Shown piece after piece: positions 55,138 to 63,758 of a DNA stretch of 64,000 nucleotides. The stretch is from NCBI RefSeq assembly GCF_018595685.2, contig NZ_CP092334.1, positions 21,001-85,000 on the forward strand, written 5' to 3'. How positions within the stretch are numbered: position 1 is the first letter of the stretch; every line of letters starts with the position of its first letter. The DNA comes from Flavihumibacter rivuli (lineage in GTDB: Bacteria > Bacteroidota > Bacteroidia > Chitinophagales > Chitinophagaceae). The notes below the pieces were generated by a model that worked only from the letters and a program-made list of their open reading frames with translations, did no database searches and was not told where the DNA came from. Position numbers and translations under genes: made by a program.

Positions 55138-55159
55138 AAGCTTCAGCAACCCGAAGCTT
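55138..55159 (-). terminator. Terminator between the two tRNA-Glu genes
   Basis: AAGCTTC (55138-55144) pairs with GAAGCTT (55153-55159). On the minus strand a TTTCTTTTTAAA tail follows, downstream of the upstream tRNA copy. Confidence 0.7.
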
Positions 55160-55165
55160 ATTTTG

Positions 55166-55237
55166 TACCGCGTACGGGAATCGAACCCGTCATTCATCCG
55201 TGAAAGGGATGCGTCTTAGCCGATTGACCAACGCGGC
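55166..55237 (-). tRNA. tRNA-Glu (UUC), identical second copy
   Basis: This is the same 72-nt sequence as the tRNA at 55032-55103, offset by 134 bp. The anticodon is TTC and CCA is not encoded. It is followed on the minus strand by its own hairpin at 55138-55159. Confidence 0.95.
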
Positions 55238-55407
55238 ATTTCCCGTTTGGGAGTGCAAAGATAGGGTGGTATTTTCTTTCGCCAAAAAAAAATCCAAAAA
55301 AATTCCAACCGCCCTCGAAACTTGTTGAAAAATGGGTAGGTGTTTTTTCCCCGAAACGTTAACTTCGCTACTCATTTTTATTCTTCATCAAATTTCAATT
55401 ATTATTT

Positions 55408-56421
55408 ATGAGCACTGTAAAAGTTGCCATTAATGGTTTCGGTAGGATTGGACGACTGGTTTATCGCCAGATTTATAACATGCAAGGAATTGATGTGGTT
55501 GCTATCAATGACCTGACATCTCCAAAAGTGTTAGCCCACCTGCTGAAGTACGATAGTGCCCAGGGCCGGTTTGATGCGGACGTTAAAGCTACAGATGATG
55601 CTATCATCGTAAATGGTGATGAGGTTAAGATATATGCTCAGAAAGACCCTTCCCAAATTCCCTGGGGCAACCATGGCGTGGATGTTGTAATTGAAAGCAC
55701 TGGTTTCTTTACTGATAAGGACAAGGCTGCTGCCCACCTGAAAGCCGGCGCCAAGCGAGTAGTTATCTCTGCTCCTGCAACAGGTGACCTGAAAACAATT
55801 GTTTTCAATGTTAACCACCAGATCCTGGATGGTAGCGAAGAGATCATCTCCTGTGCTTCCTGTACCACCAACTGTCTGGCTCCAATGGCCAAGACCCTGC
55901 ACGACAATTTCGGTATCGAGATCGGTAGCATGACCACCGTTCACGCCTACACCAACGACCAGAATACCCTTGATGCTCCCCATGCAAAAGGTGACCTGCG
56001 TCGCGCAAGGGCTGCTGCTGCCAATATCGTTCCCAACAGCACTGGTGCTGCCAAGGCTATCGGTCTTGTTCTCCCTGAACTGAAAGGCAAACTGGATGGT
56101 GGTGCACAGCGCGTGCCAACTATCACTGGTTCCCTGACAGAACTGACTTGTATCCTTAGCAAGAAGGTGACATTGGAAGAAGTGAATGCCGCCATGAAGG
56201 CAGCCAGCAACGAAAGCTTCGGTTATACTGAAGATGAGATCGTAAGCAGTGATATCATCGGCATCTCTTATGGTTCCCTGTTTGATGCTACCCAGACCAA
56301 GGTGATCACTGTTGGCGACAAGCAAATGGTGAAGACCATCAGCTGGTACGATAACGAGATGAGCTATGTTAGCCAGCTGGTTCGTACTGTTAAGTATTTC
56401 GCCGGTTTGATCTCCAAATAA
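55408..56421 (+). CDS. gap: Glyceraldehyde-3-phosphate dehydrogenase
   Basis: This 337-residue glycolytic enzyme oxidises glyceraldehyde 3-phosphate to 1,3-bisphosphoglycerate with NAD. The Rossmann opening is [10 protein letters not shown] and the catalytic cysteine is Cys152 in [12 protein letters not shown]. The C-terminal [13 protein letters not shown] is canonical. Asp35 in AINDL suggests an NAD preference. It precedes pgk, with a terminator between them, so the two glycolytic genes are neighbours but probably separate units. A TAACTTCG sequence at 55360-55367 resembles a -7 box with one mismatch. Confidence 0.98.
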   Translation: MSTVKVAINGFGRIGRLVYRQIYNMQGIDVVAINDLTSPKVLAHLLKYDSAQGRFDADVKATDDAIIVNGDEVKIYAQKDPSQIPWGNHGVDVVIESTGFFTDKDKAAAHLKAGAKRVVISAPATGDLKTIVFNVNHQILDGSEEIISCASCTTNCLAPMAKTLHDNFGIEIGSMTTVHAYTNDQNTLDAPHAKGDLRRARAAAANIVPNSTGAAKAIGLVLPELKGKLDGGAQRVPTITGSLTELTCILSKKVTLEEVNAAMKAASNESFGYTEDEIVSSDIIGISYGSLFDATQTKVITVGDKQMVKTISWYDNEMSYVSQLVRTVKYFAGLISK

Positions 56422-56427
56422 TTCATG

Positions 56428-56460
56428 AAAGGAGGCGGTATTCCCGCTTCCTTTTTTTCT
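56428..56460 (+). terminator. Terminator of gap
   Basis: AAAGGAGGCGG (56428-56438) pairs with CCGCTTCCTTT (56444-56454), with one G-T pair, followed by a long T-run. Confidence 0.85.
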
Positions 56461-56610
56461 TTTTTCATAGGGGGTTGCTGGATTACTCCATGCATCCCGC
56501 TTGTTTTTCTATCGATTGCTTTCCGTATTATTTTGATGCTTTGATTATCCCGTGCCTGGAGTCATTTGGGTGCGTAAGGATTTTATTAACCTGATTAAAC
56601 GAACTGAATT

Positions 56611-57807
56611 ATGATCAATTTCAGCCAGTATAACTTCGCCGGCAAGAAGGCCCTCATCCGGGTAGATTTCAATGTTCCCCTCAATGAGAAGTTTGAGATC
56701 ACGGATGATACGAGAATGCGGGCGGCTGTCCCAACCATCAAGAAGATCCTGGCCGACGGTGGTAAGGTGATCCTGATGAGCCATCTTGGCCGTCCCAAGG
56801 ATGGTCCAACTGAAAAATATTCCCTCAAGCACCTCGTGCCCCATCTTGCTGAATTACTGGACGGGGCGCCAGTGCTCTTTGCCAATGACTGCATTGGAGA
56901 ACAGGCCTACCTGACCGCGGATATGCTGAGGAGTGGTGAGGTCTTGCTCCTGGAGAACCTGCGCTTCTACAAGGAAGAGGAAAAAGGGGATGAAGGATTT
57001 GCCCAAAAGCTGGCCAGGCTCGGGGATGTTTATATTAATGACGCCTTTGGTACAGCTCACAGGGCACATGCTTCAACAGCCGTGATCGCCCAGTATTTCC
57101 CAAAGGAAGGAAAGATGTTTGGCCTACTCATGGAAGGTGAGGTGACTAGTGCCGAAAAAGTATTGCACCAATCTGAGAAGCCATTTACTGCTATCATCGG
57201 CGGAGCCAAGGTTTCTGATAAGATACTGATCATTGAGAACCTTCTTGAGCGTGCTACAGATATTATCATCGGGGGTGGTATGGCCTATACCTTTATGAAG
57301 GCACAGGGCGGTAATATTGGAAATTCCCTCTGTGAAGACGATAGGCTGGATACAGCAAGGGAGCTGATAAAGAAGGCAGAGGCCAAAGGTGTTTGCATTC
57401 ACCTTCCTTCCGACTCAGTGATCGCTGATAAGTTCGATGCCAATGCGAATATTTCCATTGCACCCAGCAATAATATTCCTGCTGGTTGGATGGGATTGGA
57501 TATCGGTAATGAGGCTTGTGAACAGTTCAGCAATGTGATCCGTCGTTCGAGGACCATTCTCTGGAATGGCCCCATGGGCGTTTTTGAAATGGCTAAGTTC
57601 CAGCATGGAACAAAGGCAATTGCAGAGGCCGTAGCTGCTGCAACTCAGTCTGGTGCTTTCTCCCTGGTGGGTGGCGGTGATTCCGTTGCCGCGGTAAACC
57701 AGTTCGGATTTACGGATAAAGTGAGTTATGTTTCTACCGGTGGTGGAGCGATGCTCGAATATTTTGAGGGCAAGGAATTGCCGGGTATCGCCGCAGTGAA
57801 AGCCTAA
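56611..57807 (+). CDS. pgk: Phosphoglycerate kinase
   Basis: This 398-residue glycolytic kinase makes ATP and 3-phosphoglycerate from 1,3-bisphosphoglycerate. The substrate-binding opening is [13 protein letters not shown], the hinge and nucleotide-binding region are GGAKVSDKI and WNGPMGVFE, and the C-terminal [13 protein letters not shown] closes the site. It is full length and complete. It follows gap by 189 bp with its own upstream space, and a terminator lies directly behind it. Confidence 0.98.
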   Translation: MINFSQYNFAGKKALIRVDFNVPLNEKFEITDDTRMRAAVPTIKKILADGGKVILMSHLGRPKDGPTEKYSLKHLVPHLAELLDGAPVLFANDCIGEQAYLTADMLRSGEVLLLENLRFYKEEEKGDEGFAQKLARLGDVYINDAFGTAHRAHASTAVIAQYFPKEGKMFGLLMEGEVTSAEKVLHQSEKPFTAIIGGAKVSDKILIIENLLERATDIIIGGGMAYTFMKAQGGNIGNSLCEDDRLDTARELIKKAEAKGVCIHLPSDSVIADKFDANANISIAPSNNIPAGWMGLDIGNEACEQFSNVIRRSRTILWNGPMGVFEMAKFQHGTKAIAEAVAAATQSGAFSLVGGGDSVAAVNQFGFTDKVSYVSTGGGAMLEYFEGKELPGIAAVKA

Positions 57808-57827
57808 GGTAAACCAGGAAATAGGTT

Positions 57828-57857
57828 AAGCCATCCTGCAAAGGGTGGCTTTTTTTA
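57828..57857 (+). terminator. Terminator of pgk
   Basis: AAGCCATCC (57828-57836) pairs with GGGTGGCTT (57843-57851) around TGCAAA, followed by a T-run. Confidence 0.85.
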
Positions 57858-57888
57858 ATTCCTTAAAAGTGTAAATCAATCGATAAGA

Positions 57889-57896
57889 TATTTTTG
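57889..57896 (+). promoter_or_regulatory. -7 box upstream of the LemA-TPM operon
   Basis: TATTTTTG is an exact TAnnTTTG match, 46 nt before the lemA ATG. No good -33 TTG is present. Confidence 0.45.
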
Positions 57897-57942
57897 TTTC
57901 GGCTATATAAGTGCTAATTTTAATTTTCTAAACCTATTTGCA

Positions 57943-58533
57943 ATGAATTCAAAAAACCTGATTCTGATCCTCATCTTCGGAGTGATCCTTCTTTTTGGTG
58001 GCTGTGCCTGCAATGGTTACAATGGTATGGTGAAAATGGATGAAAACGTAAAGAACAAGTGGGCTAACGTTCAAAGTGATTACCAGCGAAGGGCCGACCT
58101 TATCCCTAACCTTGTGAATACGGTAAAGGGGGCTGCCAATTTTGAACAGGAAACCCTGACCAAACTGATGGAAGCAAGGGCAAAGGCGACTTCCGTACAA
58201 ATTGACCCTACTAATATTTCCCCTGAGAAATTGGCTGAATTCCAACAAGCCCAGGCCGGTGTATCCAGCGCCTTGGGCAGGTTGTTAGCAGTAGTGGAGA
58301 ATTATCCCGACCTGAAGGCCAACCAGAACTTCAGGGACCTGCAAGCGCAACTGGAAGGCACCGAGAACCGGATCAAGGTTTCCAGGAATGACTTTAACGC
58401 TGCTGTACAAGAGTACAACGGTACCGTAAGGACCTTCCCCAATAATATTTTCGCAAACATGTTCGGCTTCAGGGTGAAGAATGGATTCCAGGCTGATCCG
58501 GGAGCTGAAAGAGCACCTGAGGTGAAATTTTAA
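57943..58533 (+). CDS. lemA: LemA family protein
   Basis: This 196-residue protein has one N-terminal hydrophobic segment (about 4-19). It ends in GGC (Cys21), which could be a weak lipobox or simply the end of a membrane anchor. The family core follows: YNGMVKMDENVKNKWANVQSDYQRRADLIPNLVNTVKG, then a long helical domain with ENYPDLKANQNFRDLQAQLEGTENRI. LemA proteins are helical envelope proteins of unclear function, often next to TPM-domain or HtpX genes. Two TPM genes follow at 5 and 18 bp, forming one operon. Confidence 0.92.
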   Translation: MNSKNLILILIFGVILLFGGCACNGYNGMVKMDENVKNKWANVQSDYQRRADLIPNLVNTVKGAANFEQETLTKLMEARAKATSVQIDPTNISPEKLAEFQQAQAGVSSALGRLLAVVENYPDLKANQNFRDLQAQLEGTENRIKVSRNDFNAAVQEYNGTVRTFPNNIFANMFGFRVKNGFQADPGAERAPEVKF

Positions 58534-58538
58534 TTCAA

Positions 58539-59000
58539 ATGGGATTGTTTTCATTTGGCAGGAGGATATCATTCCTTTCTAATGACGAGGCCGCTCGCAT
58601 CGTTGAAAAGATCAGGGAATCTGAAAAGAGGACCAGTGGTGAGATAAGGGTATTCATCGAAAGCAAGTGCCGTTTTGTTAATCCGATCGACCGGGCTGCA
58701 GAAGTATTCTGGAGCTTGCAGATGGATCATACTGACGAAAGGAATGGTGTACTGATTTATGTGGCCGCAAAGGACCACCAGGCTGCTATTTGGGGTGACG
58801 AAGGTATTCATAAGGCTGTTGGTTCAGATTTCTGGAAAAATGAAGTGGTGAATATGCTGGATCATTTCCGCCAAAATGAATATGCCAAAGGCATAGAACT
58901 GGTGGTGAGCGATATTGGTGAAGCCCTGAGCAGCCACTTCCCTTATAAACCGGGTACCGATCGCAATGAGTTACCGGATGATATTGTATTTGGACATTAA
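58539..59000 (+). CDS. TPM domain protein (small, cytosolic-looking)
   Basis: This 153-residue protein is made of one TPM (DUF477) domain with no signal peptide. The family pattern is visible as EKRTSGEIRVFIESKC and RNGVLIYVAAKDHQAAIWGDEGI. Some TPM domains show phosphatase activity or act in photosystem repair in plants; a role in bacteria is not settled. It sits between lemA (5-bp gap) and a second, exported TPM protein (18-bp gap), all on one transcript. Confidence 0.85.
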   Translation: MGLFSFGRRISFLSNDEAARIVEKIRESEKRTSGEIRVFIESKCRFVNPIDRAAEVFWSLQMDHTDERNGVLIYVAAKDHQAAIWGDEGIHKAVGSDFWKNEVVNMLDHFRQNEYAKGIELVVSDIGEALSSHFPYKPGTDRNELPDDIVFGH

Positions 59001-59018
59001 GCATACCCCTGAACTACC

Positions 59019-59816
59019 ATGACTAGAAGAATATTATGCACGCTGGTATCTTTGCTGTTCTTATTGCAGCTATCGGCGCAAAGGGTATTGCCCAAGCCCA
59101 ATCCACAACGCCTGGTCAATGATGCGGCCGGATTATTGACGCCTGACCAGGTAGCCTCCCTGGAAAGAAAACTGGTGGCCTACGATGACACCACATCCAA
59201 CCAGATCGCTATTGTAACGGTTCCATCCCTTAATGGATTGGAACCCGTTGATTATGCTACAGAACTGGGCAGGGAATGGGGGATAGGCGGCCGGGAATTC
59301 AATAACGGGGTGATCGTATTGATCTCTACTGGTCAGGACGGTGAGAAGCGGAAAGTTTTTATTGCGCCGGGTTATGGACTGGAAGGTGCTTTGCCTGATA
59401 TCATCTGCAAACGTATCGTTGAGGCTGAAATGATCCCCAACCTTAAGGCGGGGAACTACTATCGTGCCATTGATGAAGCTACAGATGCGATCATAAAGGC
59501 AGCGGCCGGTGAGTACAAAGCACCAGAAGGGTACAATAAAAGGGGGGAGGAGGGTGAAGGTGTACCTGTATTCTTTATCATCCTGATCGTGCTGCTGGTA
59601 TTGTTTGTGATCAGCCGAGGCGGACGTGGTGGTGGAGGCGGTGGTGGTATGATGAGCAGGAGGGGATACCGTGGCTGGAATAGTGGCCCTCCCGTTATCT
59701 TCTTCCCAGGTGGCGGAGGTGGTAGTGGTGGTGGTTGGTCTGGCGGCGGCGGAGGTGGTTTCGGCGGCTTTGGCGGCGGTAGTTTTGGTGGCGGTGGTGC
59801 CGGCGGTGACTGGTAA
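59019..59816 (+). CDS. Exported TPM domain protein with transmembrane segment and Gly-rich tail
   Basis: This 265-residue protein has a signal peptide (about 1-20, ending LQLSAQ) and a TPM domain (about 28-160, with VNDAAGLLTPDQVASLERKLVAYDDTTSNQIAIVTVPSL). One transmembrane segment follows (about 187-200, VFFIILIVLLVLFVI), then a tail made almost only of Gly with Ser, Phe and Trp. The TPM domain is predicted to lie in the periplasm and the tail in the cytoplasm. This layout (signal peptide, TPM, TM, Gly-rich tail) is widespread, but its function is unknown. It ends the LemA-TPM-TPM operon. Confidence 0.88.
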   Translation: MTRRILCTLVSLLFLLQLSAQRVLPKPNPQRLVNDAAGLLTPDQVASLERKLVAYDDTTSNQIAIVTVPSLNGLEPVDYATELGREWGIGGREFNNGVIVLISTGQDGEKRKVFIAPGYGLEGALPDIICKRIVEAEMIPNLKAGNYYRAIDEATDAIIKAAAGEYKAPEGYNKRGEEGEGVPVFFIILIVLLVLFVISRGGRGGGGGGGMMSRRGYRGWNSGPPVIFFPGGGGGSGGGWSGGGGGGFGGFGGGSFGGGGAGGDW

Positions 59817-59845
59817 TCTTAAGTAGTATTGAATTAGGTAAGAAT

Positions 59846-59880
59846 AAAAAAACAGCCATCCATTGGATGGCTGTTTTTTT
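59846..59880. terminator. Bidirectional terminator after the LemA-TPM operon
   Basis: A perfect 16-bp inverted repeat (59846-59861 with 59865-59880) has a 3-nt loop, with A-run and T-run arms. It serves the convergent TPM operon and the aminopeptidase gene. Confidence 0.92.
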
Positions 59881-59894
59881 GGGACTCTCGCGGC

Positions 59895-62393
59895 TTAGAA
59901 TGCTTTCTTTTCCGCTCTTTTGGTCTTGATGTATTCAGCTACTTCCTGGCTGCCCGGACTATTGTCCTTCTGTTTGGCAGTCAAAATGCTTTGTAGCACC
60001 ATGTTGTTGATATAGCTATCGGTTTGGTTGCGATAGGCTTGCGGAATGGCTTCCCTGAAATCAATGATCATGTCTACGCCTTTTTTGATCTTGTCAGTGT
60101 TCTTCATTTTTGCCAGTAGTTCCGCAAAAGGCTGCAGCATTTCAAACTTTGTCTGGGATAAAGGAAGTTGGTCAAATGTATTGCCGATGACATCGAATGC
60201 TTCTTCCAGCCCGTTCTTGGCGGCTACGGAAGTGACAGCACTCAGCAATTGTCCTTTGATGGGCTGTTTCACCATTTCTTTTGTTGCTGCAACGGCGGCA
60301 TCATTGTCAACCACGGCAAGGCCTTCCAGGGATGCTCCTGCAATAGAATAGGAAGAATCCTTGATGCCTTTTTCATAGATCTTCTTATAGGTTGCATTAT
60401 CGTAGTTGGCCAGGAGTTCTATTGCCTTGGCTTTCACGGTTGCCTTAGGGTCCTTTTCTGCCAGTTCTGCAATGGACTTCTCCGCAGCTTGCCTTATGCC
60501 GGCCTTCTTCATGTCGAGCCTGTTCAGGGTGAGGTTTCGCAAGCCATGGTATTTGTCGTTCAGTGCTGCCAGCAACAATGCCTGTGCTTTGGGGTCATCC
60601 TGCTTTTTGGCACAGAATTCAATAGCTTCCCTCCTGTCAAGGTAATTGCCTGCATACTTGTACTGGTGAATATAGTTGTCAAGGGTCTTATTGTCGTTCT
60701 TCTCTGCCAGCAGTACCTTGTCCCCATCCACATTCACCAGGTCTGGACGCTTTTTGTAAGAGAAGGAGAAGGAGTCGGCCTTGGTTGTTACCCAAACCAT
60801 GTGGCGGGTTTTGGCTGTTCCTTCGTAAATGTCAATAGCCATGGGAAGCTGGAATGCTTTTTCCCCTTCCTGGGTTTGTTTGATTGTCACTTTTACATTT
60901 CCTGCTGCATCATCATAGGCATAGTCAATGGTCAGTTTAGGGTGTCCGCTGCCAAAGTACCATTGGTTAAAGAACCAGTTCATGTCCCTTCCGCTGACTT
61001 CTTCCATGGCAAGCCTTAATTGGTGGGCTTCTGCTGCTTTGAACTTATTGGTGGTCAAGTAATTGTTCAATCCTTTGAAAAATGCACTGTCGCCTAAATA
61101 GTTCCTCATCATATGGAGGATCCTTCCTCCCTTCTGGTAACTAACGGCATCAAACATGTCTTCTTTATCCTTGTAGTAGAATCTGGCCAGGCGCTTGCTG
61201 GCATTTTCAGGATTGGAAAGATAACCCTGCATACCTGAATAGTTGGTGGCATCCCCGGCATCCTTGCCGTACTTGTATTCATTCCACAAGGTTTCGCTGT
61301 AGTCTGCAAAGGATTCATTTACCGTCAGGTTGCTCCAGCTCTCAGCTGTTACATAGTCGCCAAACCAGTGATGGAACAATTCATGGGCAATCACATCTTC
61401 CCATGCGTTTCCGTCAACCAGCTCACGTGCATCCTGCTGGGCACTTTCCTGGTGCAGGGTGGCGGTAGTGTTCTCCATGGCACCGCTTACATAATCTCGG
61501 CCGACGATCTGCGAATATTTCACCCATGGGTAGTCAACCCCGGTAATGCGGGAGAAATAGCTCATCATTTCCGGCGTATGGCCGAAGATCCTCCTGGCTA
61601 CAGGTTCGTATTCCTTCTCAACATAATAGTTTACCTCTTTTCCTTTGTACTTGTCTTTCACCACGGCATAGTCGCCTACACCCATAAAGAAAAGGTAAGG
61701 GGCGTGGGGAAGGTCCATTTTCCAATGATCGGTGCGGGTGCCATCTGTGTTCTTCTTCTGGGCGACCAGTTTTCCGTTGCTAAGTGTAACGTACTTGTCA
61801 GGAACCGTCATCATGATCTCCTGGGTGGTCTTTTGACCCGGCCTGTCGATGGTGGGGCACCAAACAGAGGTAGCTTCCGTTTCACCTTGAGTCCAGATTT
61901 GGGTGGGCTTGTTTTTTTCCTCTCCTTTCGGATTGATGAAATACAATCCCTTCGCATCTGAAATGGCAGCACTTCCTTTCACCTTCACTTCGTTAGGTTT
62001 CGCTATATACTCAACATAGATGGTGTATGGTTCGCCACCTTTGTAACTCTTATTCAGTTTTACACGAAGGTTCCAGCCATCATATTCGTATTTAAGGGGA
62101 AGGTTGCTGGTGCCCTTAACCAACGCTACGGATTTAATGTCCATTCCCTTGGCGTCAAGGTTAAGGGAATCGGTAGCGTAAAAATGGGGTTGAAGGGTGA
62201 TCCATGCTTTTCCATACAACCATGACTTCTGGTAGTCGAATTTGACATCAAGTTTGGTGTGGACAAGGTCGTTGATACGGGAACTGGTTTCCCGGTAAAT
62301 GGATTTCCAGCTATCGTCCTCCGCTTCCGGTGTTTGTGCAAAACCGGCGGTTAAGGATAGCAGGCAGAATGCGCTTAAAAGTCCTTTTTTCAT
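59895..62393 (-). CDS. Exported M1 family zinc aminopeptidase
   Basis: This 832-residue protein has a signal peptide (about 1-20, ending AGFAQ). The M1 exopeptidase motif is GAMEN (304-308), and the zinc site is HELFH (337-341) with the second ligand Glu360 in NESFADY. The N-terminal saddle domain occupies about 40-240. Residues about 560-832 are helical and HEAT-like (LLLAALNDKYHGLRNLTLNRL ...), as in other M1 enzymes. It should cleave N-terminal residues from peptides in the periplasm or at the surface. It is divergent from the DUF4476 gene and ends at a strong shared terminator. Confidence 0.94.
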   Translation of the reverse strand: MKKGLLSAFCLLSLTAGFAQTPEAEDDSWKSIYRETSSRINDLVHTKLDVKFDYQKSWLYGKAWITLQPHFYATDSLNLDAKGMDIKSVALVKGTSNLPLKYEYDGWNLRVKLNKSYKGGEPYTIYVEYIAKPNEVKVKGSAAISDAKGLYFINPKGEEKNKPTQIWTQGETEATSVWCPTIDRPGQKTTQEIMMTVPDKYVTLSNGKLVAQKKNTDGTRTDHWKMDLPHAPYLFFMGVGDYAVVKDKYKGKEVNYYVEKEYEPVARRIFGHTPEMMSYFSRITGVDYPWVKYSQIVGRDYVSGAMENTTATLHQESAQQDARELVDGNAWEDVIAHELFHHWFGDYVTAESWSNLTVNESFADYSETLWNEYKYGKDAGDATNYSGMQGYLSNPENASKRLARFYYKDKEDMFDAVSYQKGGRILHMMRNYLGDSAFFKGLNNYLTTNKFKAAEAHQLRLAMEEVSGRDMNWFFNQWYFGSGHPKLTIDYAYDDAAGNVKVTIKQTQEGEKAFQLPMAIDIYEGTAKTRHMVWVTTKADSFSFSYKKRPDLVNVDGDKVLLAEKNDNKTLDNYIHQYKYAGNYLDRREAIEFCAKKQDDPKAQALLLAALNDKYHGLRNLTLNRLDMKKAGIRQAAEKSIAELAEKDPKATVKAKAIELLANYDNATYKKIYEKGIKDSSYSIAGASLEGLAVVDNDAAVAATKEMVKQPIKGQLLSAVTSVAAKNGLEEAFDVIGNTFDQLPLSQTKFEMLQPFAELLAKMKNTDKIKKGVDMIIDFREAIPQAYRNQTDSYINNMVLQSILTAKQKDNSPGSQEVAEYIKTKRAEKKAF

Positions 62394-62481
62394 ACAGGTT
62401 AATTATCAGGGTAAATATATTGGATTGGTCACGTAATAAGGCTAAAAAAAAGTATAAAAGGTCGGTACGGCCTGCATTGCT

Positions 62482-62489
62482 TAGATTTG
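62482..62489 (+). promoter_or_regulatory. -7 box upstream of the DUF4476 gene
   Basis: TAGATTTG matches TAnnTTTG. It ends 1 nt before the ATG at 62491, which argues that translation instead starts at the next ATG (62515). Confidence 0.45.
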
Positions 62490-62514
62490 AATGGAGAAAT
62501 TCACCAGTTTCCAG

Positions 62515-63729
62515 ATGAAGTATTTCCTGTTATTCCTGATTTGCTTGGGTATTGAATCTGAGGGCATCGGCCAGACCCCCGGGTTCATCTATATTCAAAC
62601 GGAGAAAGGTGTGCCTTTTTATATCAGGACAGGCGATAGTTTATTAAGTGCTTCGGCCAATGGGCATCTTATACTAGCTCCCATTAATAAGGATAGGGTG
62701 GATATCATGGTGGGATTCCAGGGTGGCCGCCAACCGGTTCAGCGATTCGAGCAATTACCTGTGGAGAAGGACAGGGGCTGGCAGTTGGTCAAGAAGACCG
62801 AAGGTCGATGGGTGTTGAAAGACCTGCTGGATGGAAGGGAATTTTTACCGGTAGAATGGAGGGCTAATGAATTGGTCAGTGAAGGCTATTATAAGCGTAA
62901 CGATCGGTTCGCTGTGATGCTGGCTGCTGTGGTGAATGATACGATCATCCTCTATTCCAGGTCTGCCAATGAAACAGCTTCGAAGAATGCATTGACCAGG
63001 GGAAATGGCAGCCCTGAAGTTGCGCCTGCACCCAATCCGGGGCAGGTGGTGGAAGCACAGCGACCAGTGCCAGCAACCAAAGAGGTTGTCCCGGCTCCTT
63101 ACAATGTAACCCTTCCTGCGGGTGGAAATAAGTCTGGACTGCCAACCGGGAGAGAGGGTGTGTCAAGGAAAGGGGGCGCCCTTGATACGGTGGTTGGGCC
63201 TTCGGTGAGGATGGTCAGCCAATACAGGGAGGCGGGATACATGAAAATGATCTTTGTTGCCAGGGAAGGCAAGCAATATGATACAGTTGATGTGCAGATC
63301 AGAATGGATTCAGCAGTGGTATTGCCGCCGGAGGAATTGATGGGAAAGGATACGCTGCGAAGGGATAAGGATGGAGCAGTGAAGGATACGCCAATGCCGC
63401 CAATGCCAATGCCTGTAGCAAAAGTTGGTAAGCCTTTGGATTGTAATGGTGTTGCCACTGATGCAGATATTGACCAGTTAAGGGTCCGGATGCTGGCAAA
63501 GCGGATCAGTTATGACCAGAAGACCCAGATGGCGGTCAAGGCTTTTGGCAGGAAGTGCCCGCAAACCAGGCAGCTACGCGCCTTGAGTGAGTTGTTCATA
63601 CCCGATGAAGCCAAGTTCAATTTCTTTCACGCCAGCTTTCCGTTTGTAGTGGACAAGGAGCAATTCCCCAGCCTGGGGCAACTGATTGCCGATCCGGTTT
63701 ATGTGGAGCGATTCAGGGAACTGCGCTGA
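62515..63729 (+). CDS. Exported DUF4476 domain protein
   Basis: This 404-residue protein is started at 62515 rather than 62491. The second ATG opens on the signal peptide (MKYFLLFLICLG) and leaves room for a transcription start after the -7 box. A beta-rich N-terminal region (about 20-150, FIYIQTEKGVPFYIRTGDSLLSASANGHLIL) is followed by a Pro-rich linker. The C-terminal DUF4476 domain (about 310-404) includes DIDQLRVRMLAKRISYDQKTQMAVKAF. The family is typical of Bacteroidota and its function is unknown. truA follows 29 bp later on the same strand. Confidence 0.84.
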   Translation: MKYFLLFLICLGIESEGIGQTPGFIYIQTEKGVPFYIRTGDSLLSASANGHLILAPINKDRVDIMVGFQGGRQPVQRFEQLPVEKDRGWQLVKKTEGRWVLKDLLDGREFLPVEWRANELVSEGYYKRNDRFAVMLAAVVNDTIILYSRSANETASKNALTRGNGSPEVAPAPNPGQVVEAQRPVPATKEVVPAPYNVTLPAGGNKSGLPTGREGVSRKGGALDTVVGPSVRMVSQYREAGYMKMIFVAREGKQYDTVDVQIRMDSAVVLPPEELMGKDTLRRDKDGAVKDTPMPPMPMPVAKVGKPLDCNGVATDADIDQLRVRMLAKRISYDQKTQMAVKAFGRKCPQTRQLRALSELFIPDEAKFNFFHASFPFVVDKEQFPSLGQLIADPVYVERFRELR

Positions 63730-63758
63730 AGTTGTTATTCCGGTAGTACTTTCGCTTA

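Noticed and set aside
55531..56325. 264-codon open frame antisense to gap
   Set aside because: The GAPDH sequence is fully conserved on the sense strand, so the antisense frame is by-product.
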